Source: Polyangiaceae bacterium
Lineage (GTDB): Bacteria; Myxococcota_A; Polyangia; Polyangiales; Polyangiaceae
Length of the DNA stretch: 64,000 nucleotides
Assembly (NCBI GenBank): GCA_023150915.1
Contig: JAKLKA010000009.1
Coordinates: 41,835 to 105,834, forward strand
Direction of reading: 5' to 3'
Shown: one piece after another, positions 47,246 to 55,071 of the stretch
Position numbering within the stretch: the first letter of the stretch is position 1
How the letters are laid out: each line of letters starts with the position of its first letter
The notes under the pieces: model-generated
The model's database searches: none
Told to the model about the DNA's origin: nothing
The model's input: only the letters and a program-made list of their open reading frames with translations
Translations under genes and position numbers: made by a program

Positions 47246-48066
47246 ACGCGCTGATCGAAATCGGAGTGAACCTCGGACACCGCCAGTTCGCGCACGACCG
47301 CGACCAGGTGCTCGCGCGCGCCCGGGCCGCGGGCGTCCGGCACCAGGTCGTGACCGGAACCAGCGTCGCCGGCAGCCGAGCCGCGCTCGCGCTCGCGCGC
47401 GCCCATCCCGACCTGAGCTCGACCGCTGGGGTCCATCCTCACGATGCCAAGAGCTTCGACAGTGGGACTCTCGCCGTGCTCCGCGAGCTCGCTGCGGCGC
47501 GCGCCGACGGCGACCGCCGGCTGGTCGTCGCCATCGGCGAATGCGGTCTGGACTACGACCGCGACTTCTCGCCCCGCGACGTCCAGCGACGGGCGTTCGC
47601 AGCCCAGCTCGGGCTGGCCGTCGAGCTCGGGCTCCCGGTGTTCCTGCACGAGCGCGCGGCACACCAGGACTTCGCTGCCATTCTCGCGGAGCACCGTCCG
47701 TCGCTGGCGGGCGCGGTCGTGCATTGCTTCACCGGAGGGCCCGCGGAGCTCGAGCGCTACCTCGAGCTCGACTGCCACGTCGGCGTCACCGGCTGGATCG
47801 CCGACGAGCGGCGCGGCACCGAGCTCCGGAGCGCAGCGCCGCGCGTGCCGCCCGATCGCTTGATGCTCGAGACCGACGCGCCGTTCCTGCTGCCCAAAGG
47901 CGCGCCGAAGAGCGCCGGGAGGCGCAACGAGCCCGCGTTTCTGCCGCTGGTGCTCGCTGCGGTCGCCAGGGTCACGGGACGGGACGAACGCTCGGTGGCC
48001 AAAGAGACGACCCAGACAGCACGCAAGTTCTTCGGCTTGACGGAGAGCGCGGCCGGCGCGCCATGA
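47242..48066 (+). CDS. tatD: TatD-family metal-dependent DNase
   Basis: 274 residues beginning at TTG 47242 (NALIEIGVNLGHRQFAHDRD), which matches E. coli TatD from its first strand. All metal ligands of the TIM barrel are visible: TAGVHPHDAKS, AIGECGLDYDRDFSP, LPVFLHERAAH, VVHCFTGG and LETDAPFLLPKG, plus SAGRRNEPAFLPLV. TatD is a 3'-5' exonuclease/deoxyribonuclease used in DNA repair and turnover. Note the metal-site DxD usual at the N-terminus reads EIGVN, with Glu for Asp and no His pair, as in TatD proper. Confidence 0.92.
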   Translation: MNALIEIGVNLGHRQFAHDRDQVLARARAAGVRHQVVTGTSVAGSRAALALARAHPDLSSTAGVHPHDAKSFDSGTLAVLRELAAARADGDRRLVVAIGECGLDYDRDFSPRDVQRRAFAAQLGLAVELGLPVFLHERAAHQDFAAILAEHRPSLAGAVVHCFTGGPAELERYLELDCHVGVTGWIADERRGTELRSAAPRVPPDRLMLETDAPFLLPKGAPKSAGRRNEPAFLPLVLAAVARVTGRDERSVAKETTQTARKFFGLTESAAGAP

Positions 48067-48171
48067 AGCGCTGATGTCACACTAGGGAAGCCCGCACCGC
48101 CAACGTCGGCGCCGAGGTCTGTGTCGGAATGTGCCACGCTGGATGGCGCGCGAATTGCACTACCCCGGGGC

Positions 48172-48735
48172 ATGCGAGCCCCCACCTCCGTCTTCGCCGC
48201 TTGCCTGCTCCTGTGCGTCGCTTGCAGCGGTGAGGGCGAGTCGGACCCCGCGGGCAACGACTCCGGGCTGCCCGACACGGGCGCGGACGCGGCGCTCGAC
48301 GCGAGCGGCGACACCGCAGTGGAGGCTGGGCCGTGCGAGCCCGCCGGCAACTGGACCTGGACCTTCGCCGCAGAGGCCGGGGCGCCGCTCACGGATCACG
48401 TCACCGTCACGGCCGAGCCCGACGCCGGCACCGACGCCTGGCGGGTCACCTTCCTGGAAAGACAGAAGCAGAAAGACCAGTGCATGCCGAGCGACGCCGG
48501 CGCGGACGCGGGCCCGGAGCTAATCGAGGCCACGGGTACGCTCGATCCCAAAGGCTGCGCGCTGAGCGTGGGCTACTCCCAGAGCTGGTGCATGTCGGGC
48601 GAGGACCAGGTCGAGTCGTGGGACATCTCGCTCACGCTGGCAGGAAACGCCGGGCAAGGCACCGCGACGCGAGTCAGCGGTTGGGTGATGGACAAGCACA
48701 CGACTCAGTACGCCGTAACGGCGCAGAAGAACTGA
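48172..48735 (+). CDS. Small lipoprotein
   Basis: 187 residues from ATG 48172. Signal MRAPTSVFAACLLLCVAC with the lipobox Cys at 18, an acidic Asp/Ala linker, and a beta domain with WTWTFAAEAGAPLTDHVTVT and a Cys pair (GCALSVGYSQSWCMSG). Unrecognised. Confidence 0.65.
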   Translation: MRAPTSVFAACLLLCVACSGEGESDPAGNDSGLPDTGADAALDASGDTAVEAGPCEPAGNWTWTFAAEAGAPLTDHVTVTAEPDAGTDAWRVTFLERQKQKDQCMPSDAGADAGPELIEATGTLDPKGCALSVGYSQSWCMSGEDQVESWDISLTLAGNAGQGTATRVSGWVMDKHTTQYAVTAQKN

Positions 48736-48800
48736 GCCCCAGGGAGCGTGGCCCTGGGTCACTCTTGCAACCAGCCCGCGATCGGCTTACCTAACTGCGC

Positions 48801-49754
48801 ATGCGAGCGATGGGGGTATGGTCGGTCATCGGTGTCGTTGGTCTTCTGATCTCCGCCTGCGGCGGCGACGATTCGTCCCCGGGCGACACTTCCGGAGGTG
48901 GAGGGTCAGGCGCCACGTCGGGCACGGGCGGAGCGGGCGGAGCGGGCGGCACCTCCGGCGGCGGAGGCTCGAGCGGCAGCTCCGGCGCGGGCGGAGCGGG
49001 CGGCACGTCGGGCACGGGCGGAGCGGGCGGCGCGTCGGGCACGGGCGGAGCGCCCGCGGATGCCGGCACCGACTCGCCCAGCGACGCAAGCACGACTGAC
49101 AGCGGGGACGCGGGTTGCCTCGCACCCGCCCTGCACTTCGTGACCGTCAACGACTCGGTCGCGCTTCCGGCCGCGGCAGCGCTCAAGCTCGGCGCGCAGG
49201 GGACCGTGGAGGCGTGGGTCTACCGCGGGCCGGCCGGGGGTGGGCGTGTGTTCAACGACTGGGTCGGCTGGAAAGAGGACAAGTTCCTCAACGTCACGAC
49301 CTCCGGCGGGCTGCACGCCGGCTTCTTCCTCACCGGTGGGGGATTGGTGGAGCTCGGGAGCGCGGCGGGCGCCGTGGCTCCCAGCAGTTGGAAGCACGTA
49401 GCGTTCTCGTACGACGCCTCCGGTGCCCGCGGCTATGTCGATGGCGTCCCCGTCGCGTCCATCGTGTCGACCGGTGACCCGGCAGACGAGTCGTCCACGG
49501 CCTACATCGGTGGGATCTTTCGCGACGGCAAACAGGAGGGCCTGGTCGACACGTGGGTCGCCGAGCTCCGGATCTCGGCTGTGGCGCGCTACACGGCCGC
49601 GTTCAAGCCGGCCGCCACGCTTGGTTCGGATGCCAACACACTCGGGTACTGGCCCCTCTCCGAGGGGGTCGGCGTGGTCGCGAACGACGCGAGCGGCAAC
49701 GGCGTGACGGGTACGATCACCGGGGCAACCTGGGGCAAGCTCCCCTGCCGGTGA
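48801..49754 (+). CDS. LamG/concanavalin-like lipoprotein
   Basis: 317 residues. Lipobox LLISAC near residue 20, a Gly/Ser/Thr stalk of about 65 residues built from repeats such as GGAGGTSG, and a C-terminal laminin-G-like jelly roll: GTVEAWVYRGPAGGGRVFND, SSWKHVAFSYDASGARGYVD, TAYIGGIFRDGKQEGLVDTW and LGYWPLSEGVG. LamG folds bind glycans or proteins; this one would stand off the cell surface. Confidence 0.82.
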   Translation: MRAMGVWSVIGVVGLLISACGGDDSSPGDTSGGGGSGATSGTGGAGGAGGTSGGGGSSGSSGAGGAGGTSGTGGAGGASGTGGAPADAGTDSPSDASTTDSGDAGCLAPALHFVTVNDSVALPAAAALKLGAQGTVEAWVYRGPAGGGRVFNDWVGWKEDKFLNVTTSGGLHAGFFLTGGGLVELGSAAGAVAPSSWKHVAFSYDASGARGYVDGVPVASIVSTGDPADESSTAYIGGIFRDGKQEGLVDTWVAELRISAVARYTAAFKPAATLGSDANTLGYWPLSEGVGVVANDASGNGVTGTITGATWGKLPCR

Positions 49755-49838
49755 GCGCCATCGAGAGCGCCTCGGGCGGCGTGTCACAGAGCCAGCGCCC
49801 TGGGTCGCGAAGCCGGCACGCCACGCCGGGCCTCGGAG
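49755..49838 (+). repeat. Single arm of the 190-bp palindromic repeat
   Basis: Starts right after the LamG stop. It matches by eye 60346-60429, the right-hand arm of the palindrome in front of the DUF559 gene, including the CGGCGTGTCACAGAGCC core. The left arm is absent. It is followed by TTCCTGCCCCAACTC, which is also part of the dispersed repeat family. Confidence 0.7.
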
Positions 49839-49905
49839 TCTTCCTGCCCCAACTCCTGGAGGGGGATCGCCATCTGCGCGCGGGACGGGTCCCACGAAAC
49901 CCGAA

Positions 49906-50091
49906 CTGCGCTCGTTCGCCTTGGTCGCGCTGCTCCTCTCCGCGCTACCGCTCGGCTGTGAAGCCGGCGTCGGCGCGCCGGGCGGAAGGGCGTCGGCGGC
50001 CGAGCCTGTACGGCGCGCGCCCGAAGCGGCGGACCGCTGGGGGGCCGTCCAGCTCCGCGAGGGCCGTGCTCCCCTACTTCGGCGAGGGTGA
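49906..50091 (+). pseudogene. Decayed lipoprotein gene start
   Basis: Reads LRSFALVALLLSALPLGCEA followed by about 40 further codons to a stop at 50089. It is a near copy of the lipoprotein signal peptide at 51068 (MRSFALVALLFSALPLGCEA), but its ATG has become CTG. Likely one of two dead paralogues. Confidence 0.5.
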
Positions 50092-50670
50092 GAGCTCTGC
50101 ACCTGCGCGGTCGAGCTCCGCGACGAGATCCTTGCCTCGGTCGAAGCCGCGGGTGGAGATCAACTCGAGGGTGTGCCGGGCACGGGTCAGCTCCTCCGGT
50201 GCAGCAACCGCGAGCAGCGCGGCCAGATCTACCCGGTCTTGCGGCCGCGCGGCGTCATCCCGCGAGAGCACTTTGAGCGCAATCAGATCACCAACCCGGG
50301 GCACCGCCAGGCGCACACCGCGCACCACGGTGAGCTCCTGCGAACCTGCGACGATCTCTGCCTCGACGCCCGACGAGGCGAAGAGCAAGTCCACGACGCT
50401 GCCGCCCGGCGACGCCAGACGTACGGTGGCCAAGCGCCCAACGGCCACTTGCTCGATTGCAGTGATGATCGCATAGCCGCGGCCAACGAGATCGGCGACG
50501 AGCCGTTCCGCATCTGCATCACCGGCTACGGCGACCACGAAGTCGACGTCTCGGGTCGTTCGCGGTTCGGTCCGGACCGAGACCGCAAAGCCGCCGACCA
50601 GCGCGAACGGTCGCCCGACAGCGCGCAAGTCAGCGGCTGCGCGGGTCAGGGTTCTGCGAACTCGATTCAT
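50074..50670 (-). CDS. AbiEii-type nucleotidyltransferase toxin
   Basis: 198 residues from the ATG at 50670 that overlaps the partner's stop (ATGA). Nucleotidyltransferase motif FALVGGFAVSVRTEPRTTRD and VDFVVAV with the G-G-x-A...R-x-T-x-D-x-D pattern; later RLAVPRVGDLIALKVLSRDD and the helical AARPQDRVDLAALLA. This is the toxin fold of type IV AbiE systems, which modify tRNA or other targets. The upstream gene is a short acidic protein, not the usual AbiEi, so the pair is a variant. Confidence 0.78.
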   Translation of the reverse strand: MNRVRRTLTRAAADLRAVGRPFALVGGFAVSVRTEPRTTRDVDFVVAVAGDADAERLVADLVGRGYAIITAIEQVAVGRLATVRLASPGGSVVDLLFASSGVEAEIVAGSQELTVVRGVRLAVPRVGDLIALKVLSRDDAARPQDRVDLAALLAVAAPEELTRARHTLELISTRGFDRGKDLVAELDRAGAELSPSPK

Positions 50671-50873
50671 TTCCGTCGCGGCAGCGTGACCACGGTTCCC
50701 CAGGCGTCGCCGTGCGGAGCGCCTGGCCGCTCCGCCAGCCAAGCGCAGAGCGCCCGATCGATCTCTGCGTCACTCGCATCGGGGCGCTCGCGACGCAGCC
50801 GCTGCTCCATCATCTCTTCCGCGAGGTCGGCGAGCTCGAGGGCGTCCTCCAACAGCTCGGTAGCGTCGAGCAT
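50667..50873 (-). CDS. Small acidic partner of the AbiEii-like gene
   Basis: 68 residues from ATG 50873. Helical and acidic (ATELLEDALELADLAEEMME), then RPDASDAEIDRALCAWLAER and PGAPHGDAWG. Short proteins with this R-x-P-x-A-S-x-A-E-I ending precede nucleotidyltransferase genes elsewhere. Four-base overlap with the toxin suggests it is the antitoxin or cofactor. Confidence 0.65.
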   Translation of the reverse strand: MLDATELLEDALELADLAEEMMEQRLRRERPDASDAEIDRALCAWLAERPGAPHGDAWGTVVTLPRRK

Positions 50874-51055
50874 CGAACCGAAACCTAGCCGGTCGGAAGG
50901 CGAAGAGCCAGGTGGCTGCTCCGCGAACCACATCTCCGCGGAGAAGCAAGGCTGTCTGAAGTAGCCGGCGGAAGCCGGCGAGTCGCCGTCTCGAGCCCAC
51001 CCCCGTCTCGGCGCCTGGGCCCGCGGGCCCGTTGATGGCGCCCGGGACACGGCCA

Positions 51056-51280
51056 ATGAACCCGAGCATGCGCTCGTTCGCCTTGGTCGCTCTGCTCTTC
51101 TCCGCGCTACCGCTCGGCTGTGAAGCCGCGCATCCCCCGACCGCACGCTGTGCCACGTCTCCGGCACGCGCGGCTCGGTCCAATCTCTTCCTGCCCCCAC
51201 TCCCTCTTCAGGGACTTCCCGGGGTCGTCGCCTCGCTGCGCTCGGCGGCCTCCCCCAACGCCGGTGCGCGCGGGCGGTGA
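51056..51280 (+). pseudogene. Lipoprotein truncated by dispersed repeat
   Basis: The ATG at 51056 (or 51068) starts MNPSMRSFALVALLFSALPL with GCEAA as lipobox. Three codons after the Cys the reading enters the dispersed repeat at 51131 and the rest of the frame is repeat-derived. An intact lipoprotein must once have followed. The sister fragment is at 49906. Confidence 0.55.
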
Positions 51281-51340
51281 CGTCGTGCCAAGACTTGCCA
51301 GTGCCTTGCTGCTGCCCGCGCACACGCGGCGGGGGGAGAC
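51131..51340 (+). repeat. Dispersed repeat copy A
   Basis: One of six copies of a 210-250-base unit in 51-61 kb. Landmarks are CCGACCGCACGCTGTGCCA near the left, GTCCAATCTCTTCCTGCCCC, CTCGCTGCGCTCGGCGG, GCCTTGCTGCTGCCCGCGC and the right end GGCGGGGGGAGAC. This copy holds the longer middle CTCTTCAGGGACTTCCCGGG. Confidence 0.85.
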
Positions 51341-51433
51341 ACATGGAGTCGCGACTGCGTGCCGGGGACCGACGCGCAATCGTCCCCCGGAGCGCGCCCA
51401 ACCGCGCGCGTGTCCGGGCCGGGCAGCTCCTGC

Positions 51434-52198
51434 TCAGCGAGGTCGGTACCGCCCATGGGGTCGCAGACGCAGACGAGCCGTCGAGTCACAGCGCAAGTTG
51501 ATTCGGTAACCGAGCCCCTCACGGCTCTCGAGCAGCCAAGCGCGATCCGGCCCGAGTGCGTCGCGGACTCGCTTCACGTGAACCCGAACGAGCGAGAAGT
51601 CGGGCCGTGATCCGGCGGGGAATAGGTGGTCTGCAATAGCCTTCGGGCTGAGCCACGTGCCGCGATGCGCCAGCAGGAAGACGAAGAGCGCGAAGCCGAC
51701 AGGCGGAAGCTTGACCGAGTCGTCGCCGATCCACACCGTACGGTCGTCGTGGTCGACCGTTACCGCGACCTCGGAGTCCGCTGCATCGCCGACGAGCCGG
51801 CGGATGAGCGCGGCGGCTTGAGCCGGAAAGAGCGCAGCGTGCAGTGGCAACGACGCCCACACCAGGGCTCCTGCCTGGTAACCCTCAATCAGTCGGTCCT
51901 CGGACACCGGAGGCGTCGCCACCGCGATCAACCCCGGGAATCCATCGTCGCGCACCTCGGCCACGCGCGAAACCGCCCAGAGGCCATCCGCACCGTCAAC
52001 GAGCAGGACGCCGTCAGCGTTCTGGAGGCCGTCGCTCGATGCCGCCCGAAACCGAAGCAGCGGGCTCCCCAGAACGCTGCCGTCCGAGGAACGGACTTGA
52101 GCAAGCACGTCGTCGGTCACGTTCTGCGCTTCGATGACCACGAGCGGAACGCGCACGACGTGAGTGCCAGACTGTCGCCTTGCCACGCCGCCAAGCAT
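51434..52198 (-). CDS. Winged-helix (OmpR-type) transcriptional regulator with degenerate receiver-like domain
   Basis: 254 residues from the ATG at 52198. The C-terminal 90 residues are an OmpR/PhoB-type DNA-binding domain (PVGFALFVFLLAHRGTWLSP, DFSLVRVHVKRVRDALGPD, SREGLGYRINL). The N-terminal 140 residues have the alternating sheet/helix of a receiver (VPLVVIEAQNVTDDVLAQV, DGFPGLIAVATPP), but I see no phospho-acceptor pocket and no kinase gene nearby. It faces the protease operon across a 161-base region with a palindrome and is its likely regulator. Confidence 0.78.
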   Translation of the reverse strand: MLGGVARRQSGTHVVRVPLVVIEAQNVTDDVLAQVRSSDGSVLGSPLLRFRAASSDGLQNADGVLLVDGADGLWAVSRVAEVRDDGFPGLIAVATPPVSEDRLIEGYQAGALVWASLPLHAALFPAQAAALIRRLVGDAADSEVAVTVDHDDRTVWIGDDSVKLPPVGFALFVFLLAHRGTWLSPKAIADHLFPAGSRPDFSLVRVHVKRVRDALGPDRAWLLESREGLGYRINLRCDSTARLRLRPHGRYRPR

Positions 52199-52238
52199 AC
52201 GTGGAGCGGGCTCGAATGCCAGATGGTGTGGGGTTGGC

Positions 52239-52254
52239 TTTTACGCGCGTTAAA
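52239..52254. promoter_or_regulatory. Palindromic operator candidate
   Basis: TTTTACGCGCGTTAAA: the inner ACGCGCGT and the outer TTT/AAA are symmetric, with one mismatched pair. It lies 41 bases in front of the regulator ATG and 39 bases upstream of the protease -35, so one site could control both divergent genes. Confidence 0.5.
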
Positions 52255-52292
52255 GTCGCGGCAGCGAACCAGCAGTCTTGCGCGGTGGCGGG

Positions 52293-52320
52293 TTGACACC
52301 GCGAGTGCAGCGCAGATAGT
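52293..52320 (+). promoter_or_regulatory. Promoter of the protease operon
   Basis: TTGACA at 52293-52298, 16-base spacer, GATAGT at 52315-52320. It points to a transcript start near 52327, upstream of the ribosome site GGGGAGAGAAG and the ATG at 52360. Confidence 0.6.
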
Positions 52321-52359
52321 GTCGACGACATCAGCAGCGGGGAGAAGCGGGGAGAGAAG

Positions 52360-52472
52360 ATGAGCTTGCGCAGCACGCAGCACGCAGCACGCAGCACGCA
52401 GCACGCAGCACGCAGCACGCAGCACGCAGCACGCAGCACGCAGCACGCAGCACGCAGCACGCAGCACGCAGC
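52360..52472 (+). repeat. Heptanucleotide repeat tract behind a start codon
   Basis: A perfect 7-base period (CAGCACG) runs from 52369 to 52472, 104 bases or 14.9 units. It directly follows ATGAGCTTG, whose ATG at 52360 has a good ribosome site. Because 7 is not a multiple of 3 every frame of the tract encodes the same peptide repeat RSTQHAA and has no stop. Gain or loss of units therefore moves the ATG in or out of frame with the protease signal peptide downstream. Confidence 0.92.
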
Positions 52473-52495
52473 GACTTCTCGAGCGATTCTGGCTG

Positions 52496-54718
52496 GTGCT
52501 AGCCGCCGTTGCGGTGTTCGCCAACCTCGGTTGCTCGAATTCCAGCGGGGAGCACCCCGTTCCCGGGAGGCCCGGGTCACCCGCGAAGAAGTATCCGCTA
52601 TCGCCGGATGATCCCGAAGCTCGGCTGCCTGTCGATCCCGCCGACTTCGTGGCGCACGACGTGCCGGCAACCCTGGTCCCGCCCTTCTCCAAAACGCCGG
52701 ACGGCCCGCTTGTGAGCCGCGACCTCGCCGTGCCAGGTGGCGTGCTACCGGCGTCGGACGTCCCGCTAGTCGCACCCGCGCCGATAGGCACTGCCGGCCA
52801 GGGCGGCGCGCCGGGGTCTCACCCGCCGCTCACTTCGCAGCTCGAACACCCAGCACGGCAGCCGCCGTCGCCCGACCTGTCCGACCTGTCCGACCTGTCC
52901 GACCTGTCCGCGGGTCACCTCGCGGCCGCCGAAGGGAAAACCGTCGGGACAGTGCAACAGCCGTACTCGATTCAGAAGGACACTGTCGACTGGAAGTCCA
53001 GGCACGCGACGAAGCTCTTCATCACGTTTCCGTCGCAGGGACGAGTGTGCTCGGGCACTCTCATCGGCACAAAGACGGTGATCACGAACGCCCACTGCAT
53101 CTACGACTCCGCGTTCGGCGGCTGGGCGCAATCGATGCTGGTCGTCCCGGGTCTCGACGGGACATACATGCCCTTCGGACAGGCGAACGCGGCAAAGTTG
53201 TACGTTGCCGACACGGACTGGAACGAGAACAACGACTACGGCATCGTGATTCTCGATCGCCACGTTGGCCACCCGAGCATGGCAGGGTACCTCGGGTACG
53301 CGTGGATGTCGGACAGCCAGTGGAACAACCGGTGGGTCGAGTACTACGGCTACCCCACCGCCGTTGAGGGTGGGCTCAGGCAATCGTACACGGAGGGGTT
53401 CGTGCCGTGCGTCTACGACCTCAGGGTGTACCACGAAGGCGACTCCACCCCCGGATCCAGCGGGTCCGGGATTCTCCCCTGGACGTCCACGTATTCAGGA
53501 CACGTCGTCGCCGTCAACCGTGGCGTCGGCACCTGGTGGGACTGCACCTGGAGTGGCATGGGGGTCGCAACGAGAATCACCGAGCAGCGGTTCAATTTCA
53601 TCAGCAGTGTCCGTGACAACCCGAGCGTGCCCTACGTGAGCGGAAACGAATCCTCGTGGGGCTGGCACGAGGGCTACCCGACTGCTCCGGTCGGGATGGT
53701 GTCGCCCGCGCCTGGGAAGTTCGACATGTACATTCGAGGCCTCGACAACAACGTCTGGATGCAGCGCTACTCGTCCGCTGGATGGAGCCCCAGCTCGGCC
53801 ACGTGGACGACCATCGGCGGTCCGGCGGGAGGTGTGATCGGGAGGGTCACGGCCGTGAAGCGCTTTGACGAGCAGGTCGACATCTTCGCGAGGCAGAAGA
53901 CTGGGATGCCGAGCGAGGAGCCCACGCCCGTCTGCACGAAGGCTCGGTACGGAGACTCCTCCTGGTGGCCGGGACCTACTACCTGGGCCTGCTGGGCAGA
54001 TTTCAAAACCACCGCGTGGCCCGCAGCGACATCGACCGATGCAAACCGATTGCACGTGTTCGCTGTGGGAAGCGACGGAAAGGTTTGGGAGAAGGCCTGG
54101 ACCAGCGCGGCAGGCTGGCTCGCCCCCATCGATCTCGGGGGGAACACGAAAGACCCAGTCACTGTCGTGAGCCGATCTCAGTTCCGATGGGACGCTTTCA
54201 TTCGCGACGCCACGACCGGACAGATCTGCACGAAGTCAAGGAATGGAGGGGCGTTCTGGCCAGGCGAGACCCAATGGTTCTGCATGGGGACCGGGAGCGC
54301 CATCGCGGGACCGCCCACCGCGGTTACGTCGGGGGTCAACGCCCTGGACGTCGTCGGGGTGACACAGTCGGGCCAGGTGCTCCGCATGTGGTGGCGAGGC
54401 GGCGCCTGGCAGGGGCCGATGCTGCTCGGGGGCGCCTTCAGTTCCGGGGGAAACGTCGCCGCCACCGTCGCGGCGGTCTCCCGGTCGCCGAACCAGCTGG
54501 ACTTCTTCGCGTCGGATCTGGCAACTGGTGGCATCTTTCTGAAAGCGTTCGACGGCACCACGTGGTGGCCGAACCAGTCCGGTGGCTGGGCGTCGCTCGG
54601 CGGCGACGGAATCGACGCGTCGGCGGTGTCGTTCGCTCCCAACCGTCTCGACGTCGTCACCCGATCACGGCTCGACAAGGCGGTTCGGCACCGGCATTGG
54701 CAGAACATCTGGTGGTGA
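52496..54718 (+). CDS. V8-like serine protease lipoprotein with beta-propeller domain
   Basis: 740 residues counted from GTG 52496, but the real N-terminus probably starts upstream: in this frame the preceding codons read RLLERFWLVLAAVAVFANLG followed by the lipobox Cys, which needs the basic residues before the GTG. The well-placed ATG at 52360 is one base out of frame at the present repeat count. Domains: lipobox, Pro-rich linker with four LSD repeats, a trypsin/V8 fold with TNAHCIYD (His), NNDYGIVILD (Asp) and TPGSSGSGIL (Ser), then from about residue 390 a beta-propeller of the lectin-like type with repeated W-x-x-x-G-G-x motifs (FDMYIRGLDNNVWMQRY, LHVFAVGSDGKVWEKAW). First gene of a three-gene operon. 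Confidence 0.85.
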   Translation: MLAAVAVFANLGCSNSSGEHPVPGRPGSPAKKYPLSPDDPEARLPVDPADFVAHDVPATLVPPFSKTPDGPLVSRDLAVPGGVLPASDVPLVAPAPIGTAGQGGAPGSHPPLTSQLEHPARQPPSPDLSDLSDLSDLSAGHLAAAEGKTVGTVQQPYSIQKDTVDWKSRHATKLFITFPSQGRVCSGTLIGTKTVITNAHCIYDSAFGGWAQSMLVVPGLDGTYMPFGQANAAKLYVADTDWNENNDYGIVILDRHVGHPSMAGYLGYAWMSDSQWNNRWVEYYGYPTAVEGGLRQSYTEGFVPCVYDLRVYHEGDSTPGSSGSGILPWTSTYSGHVVAVNRGVGTWWDCTWSGMGVATRITEQRFNFISSVRDNPSVPYVSGNESSWGWHEGYPTAPVGMVSPAPGKFDMYIRGLDNNVWMQRYSSAGWSPSSATWTTIGGPAGGVIGRVTAVKRFDEQVDIFARQKTGMPSEEPTPVCTKARYGDSSWWPGPTTWACWADFKTTAWPAATSTDANRLHVFAVGSDGKVWEKAWTSAAGWLAPIDLGGNTKDPVTVVSRSQFRWDAFIRDATTGQICTKSRNGGAFWPGETQWFCMGTGSAIAGPPTAVTSGVNALDVVGVTQSGQVLRMWWRGGAWQGPMLLGGAFSSGGNVAATVAAVSRSPNQLDFFASDLATGGIFLKAFDGTTWWPNQSGGWASLGGDGIDASAVSFAPNRLDVVTRSRLDKAVRHRHWQNIWW
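52874..52909 (+). repeat. In-frame nonamer repeat (LSD x4)
   Basis: GACCTGTCC occurs four times in tandem inside the protease linker, coding DLS each time. Changes in number would lengthen or shorten the linker without a frameshift. Confidence 0.85.
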
Positions 54719-55071
54719 CGACCTTGGCAGCCCGGAAAGCGAAGCTGTTGTTCGTCGGGCTGGGCGTACTGGGCTGCTCCGGTTGCCCCGGCTACGACGC
54801 TCCGCCGCAGTACCGCGTTACCGTGACCGACGCGGCGTCCGGACAGGCGATTTGCGACGCAGTGGTCTACCTGGACGACGCGCCGACCGCATTACCCGAG
54901 CACTGTCGTCACGTCATTCCCATTCCGTCCGGCCGAGACAGTGTCACGCTTCGAGCAGAGCACGCGTGGTACCTCGCGTTATCCAAGGTGGTTAGCACCG
55001 AGCATCGCACGGACTCGTGCGGGATCGCCGAGCCTGTCTCGGTCGCGTTCGCGCTGGAGAAGAAGCCATGA
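54715..55071 (+). CDS. Small lipoprotein with carboxypeptidase-regulatory-like fold
   Basis: 118 residues from a GTG overlapping the protease stop (GTGA). Lipobox GLGVLGC, then YRVTVTDAASGQAICDAVVY and VSVAFALEKKP, the beginning and end of a small beta-sandwich of the carboxypeptidase-regulatory type. Overlaps the next gene by ATGA. Likely a partner or chaperone of the protease. Confidence 0.65.
   Translation: MTTLAARKAKLLFVGLGVLGCSGCPGYDAPPQYRVTVTDAASGQAICDAVVYLDDAPTALPEHCRHVIPIPSGRDSVTLRAEHAWYLALSKVVSTEHRTDSCGIAEPVSVAFALEKKP

Noticed and set aside
52369..52472. CRISPR array
   Set aside because: The unit is a 7-base tandem without spacers; it is a simple sequence repeat.
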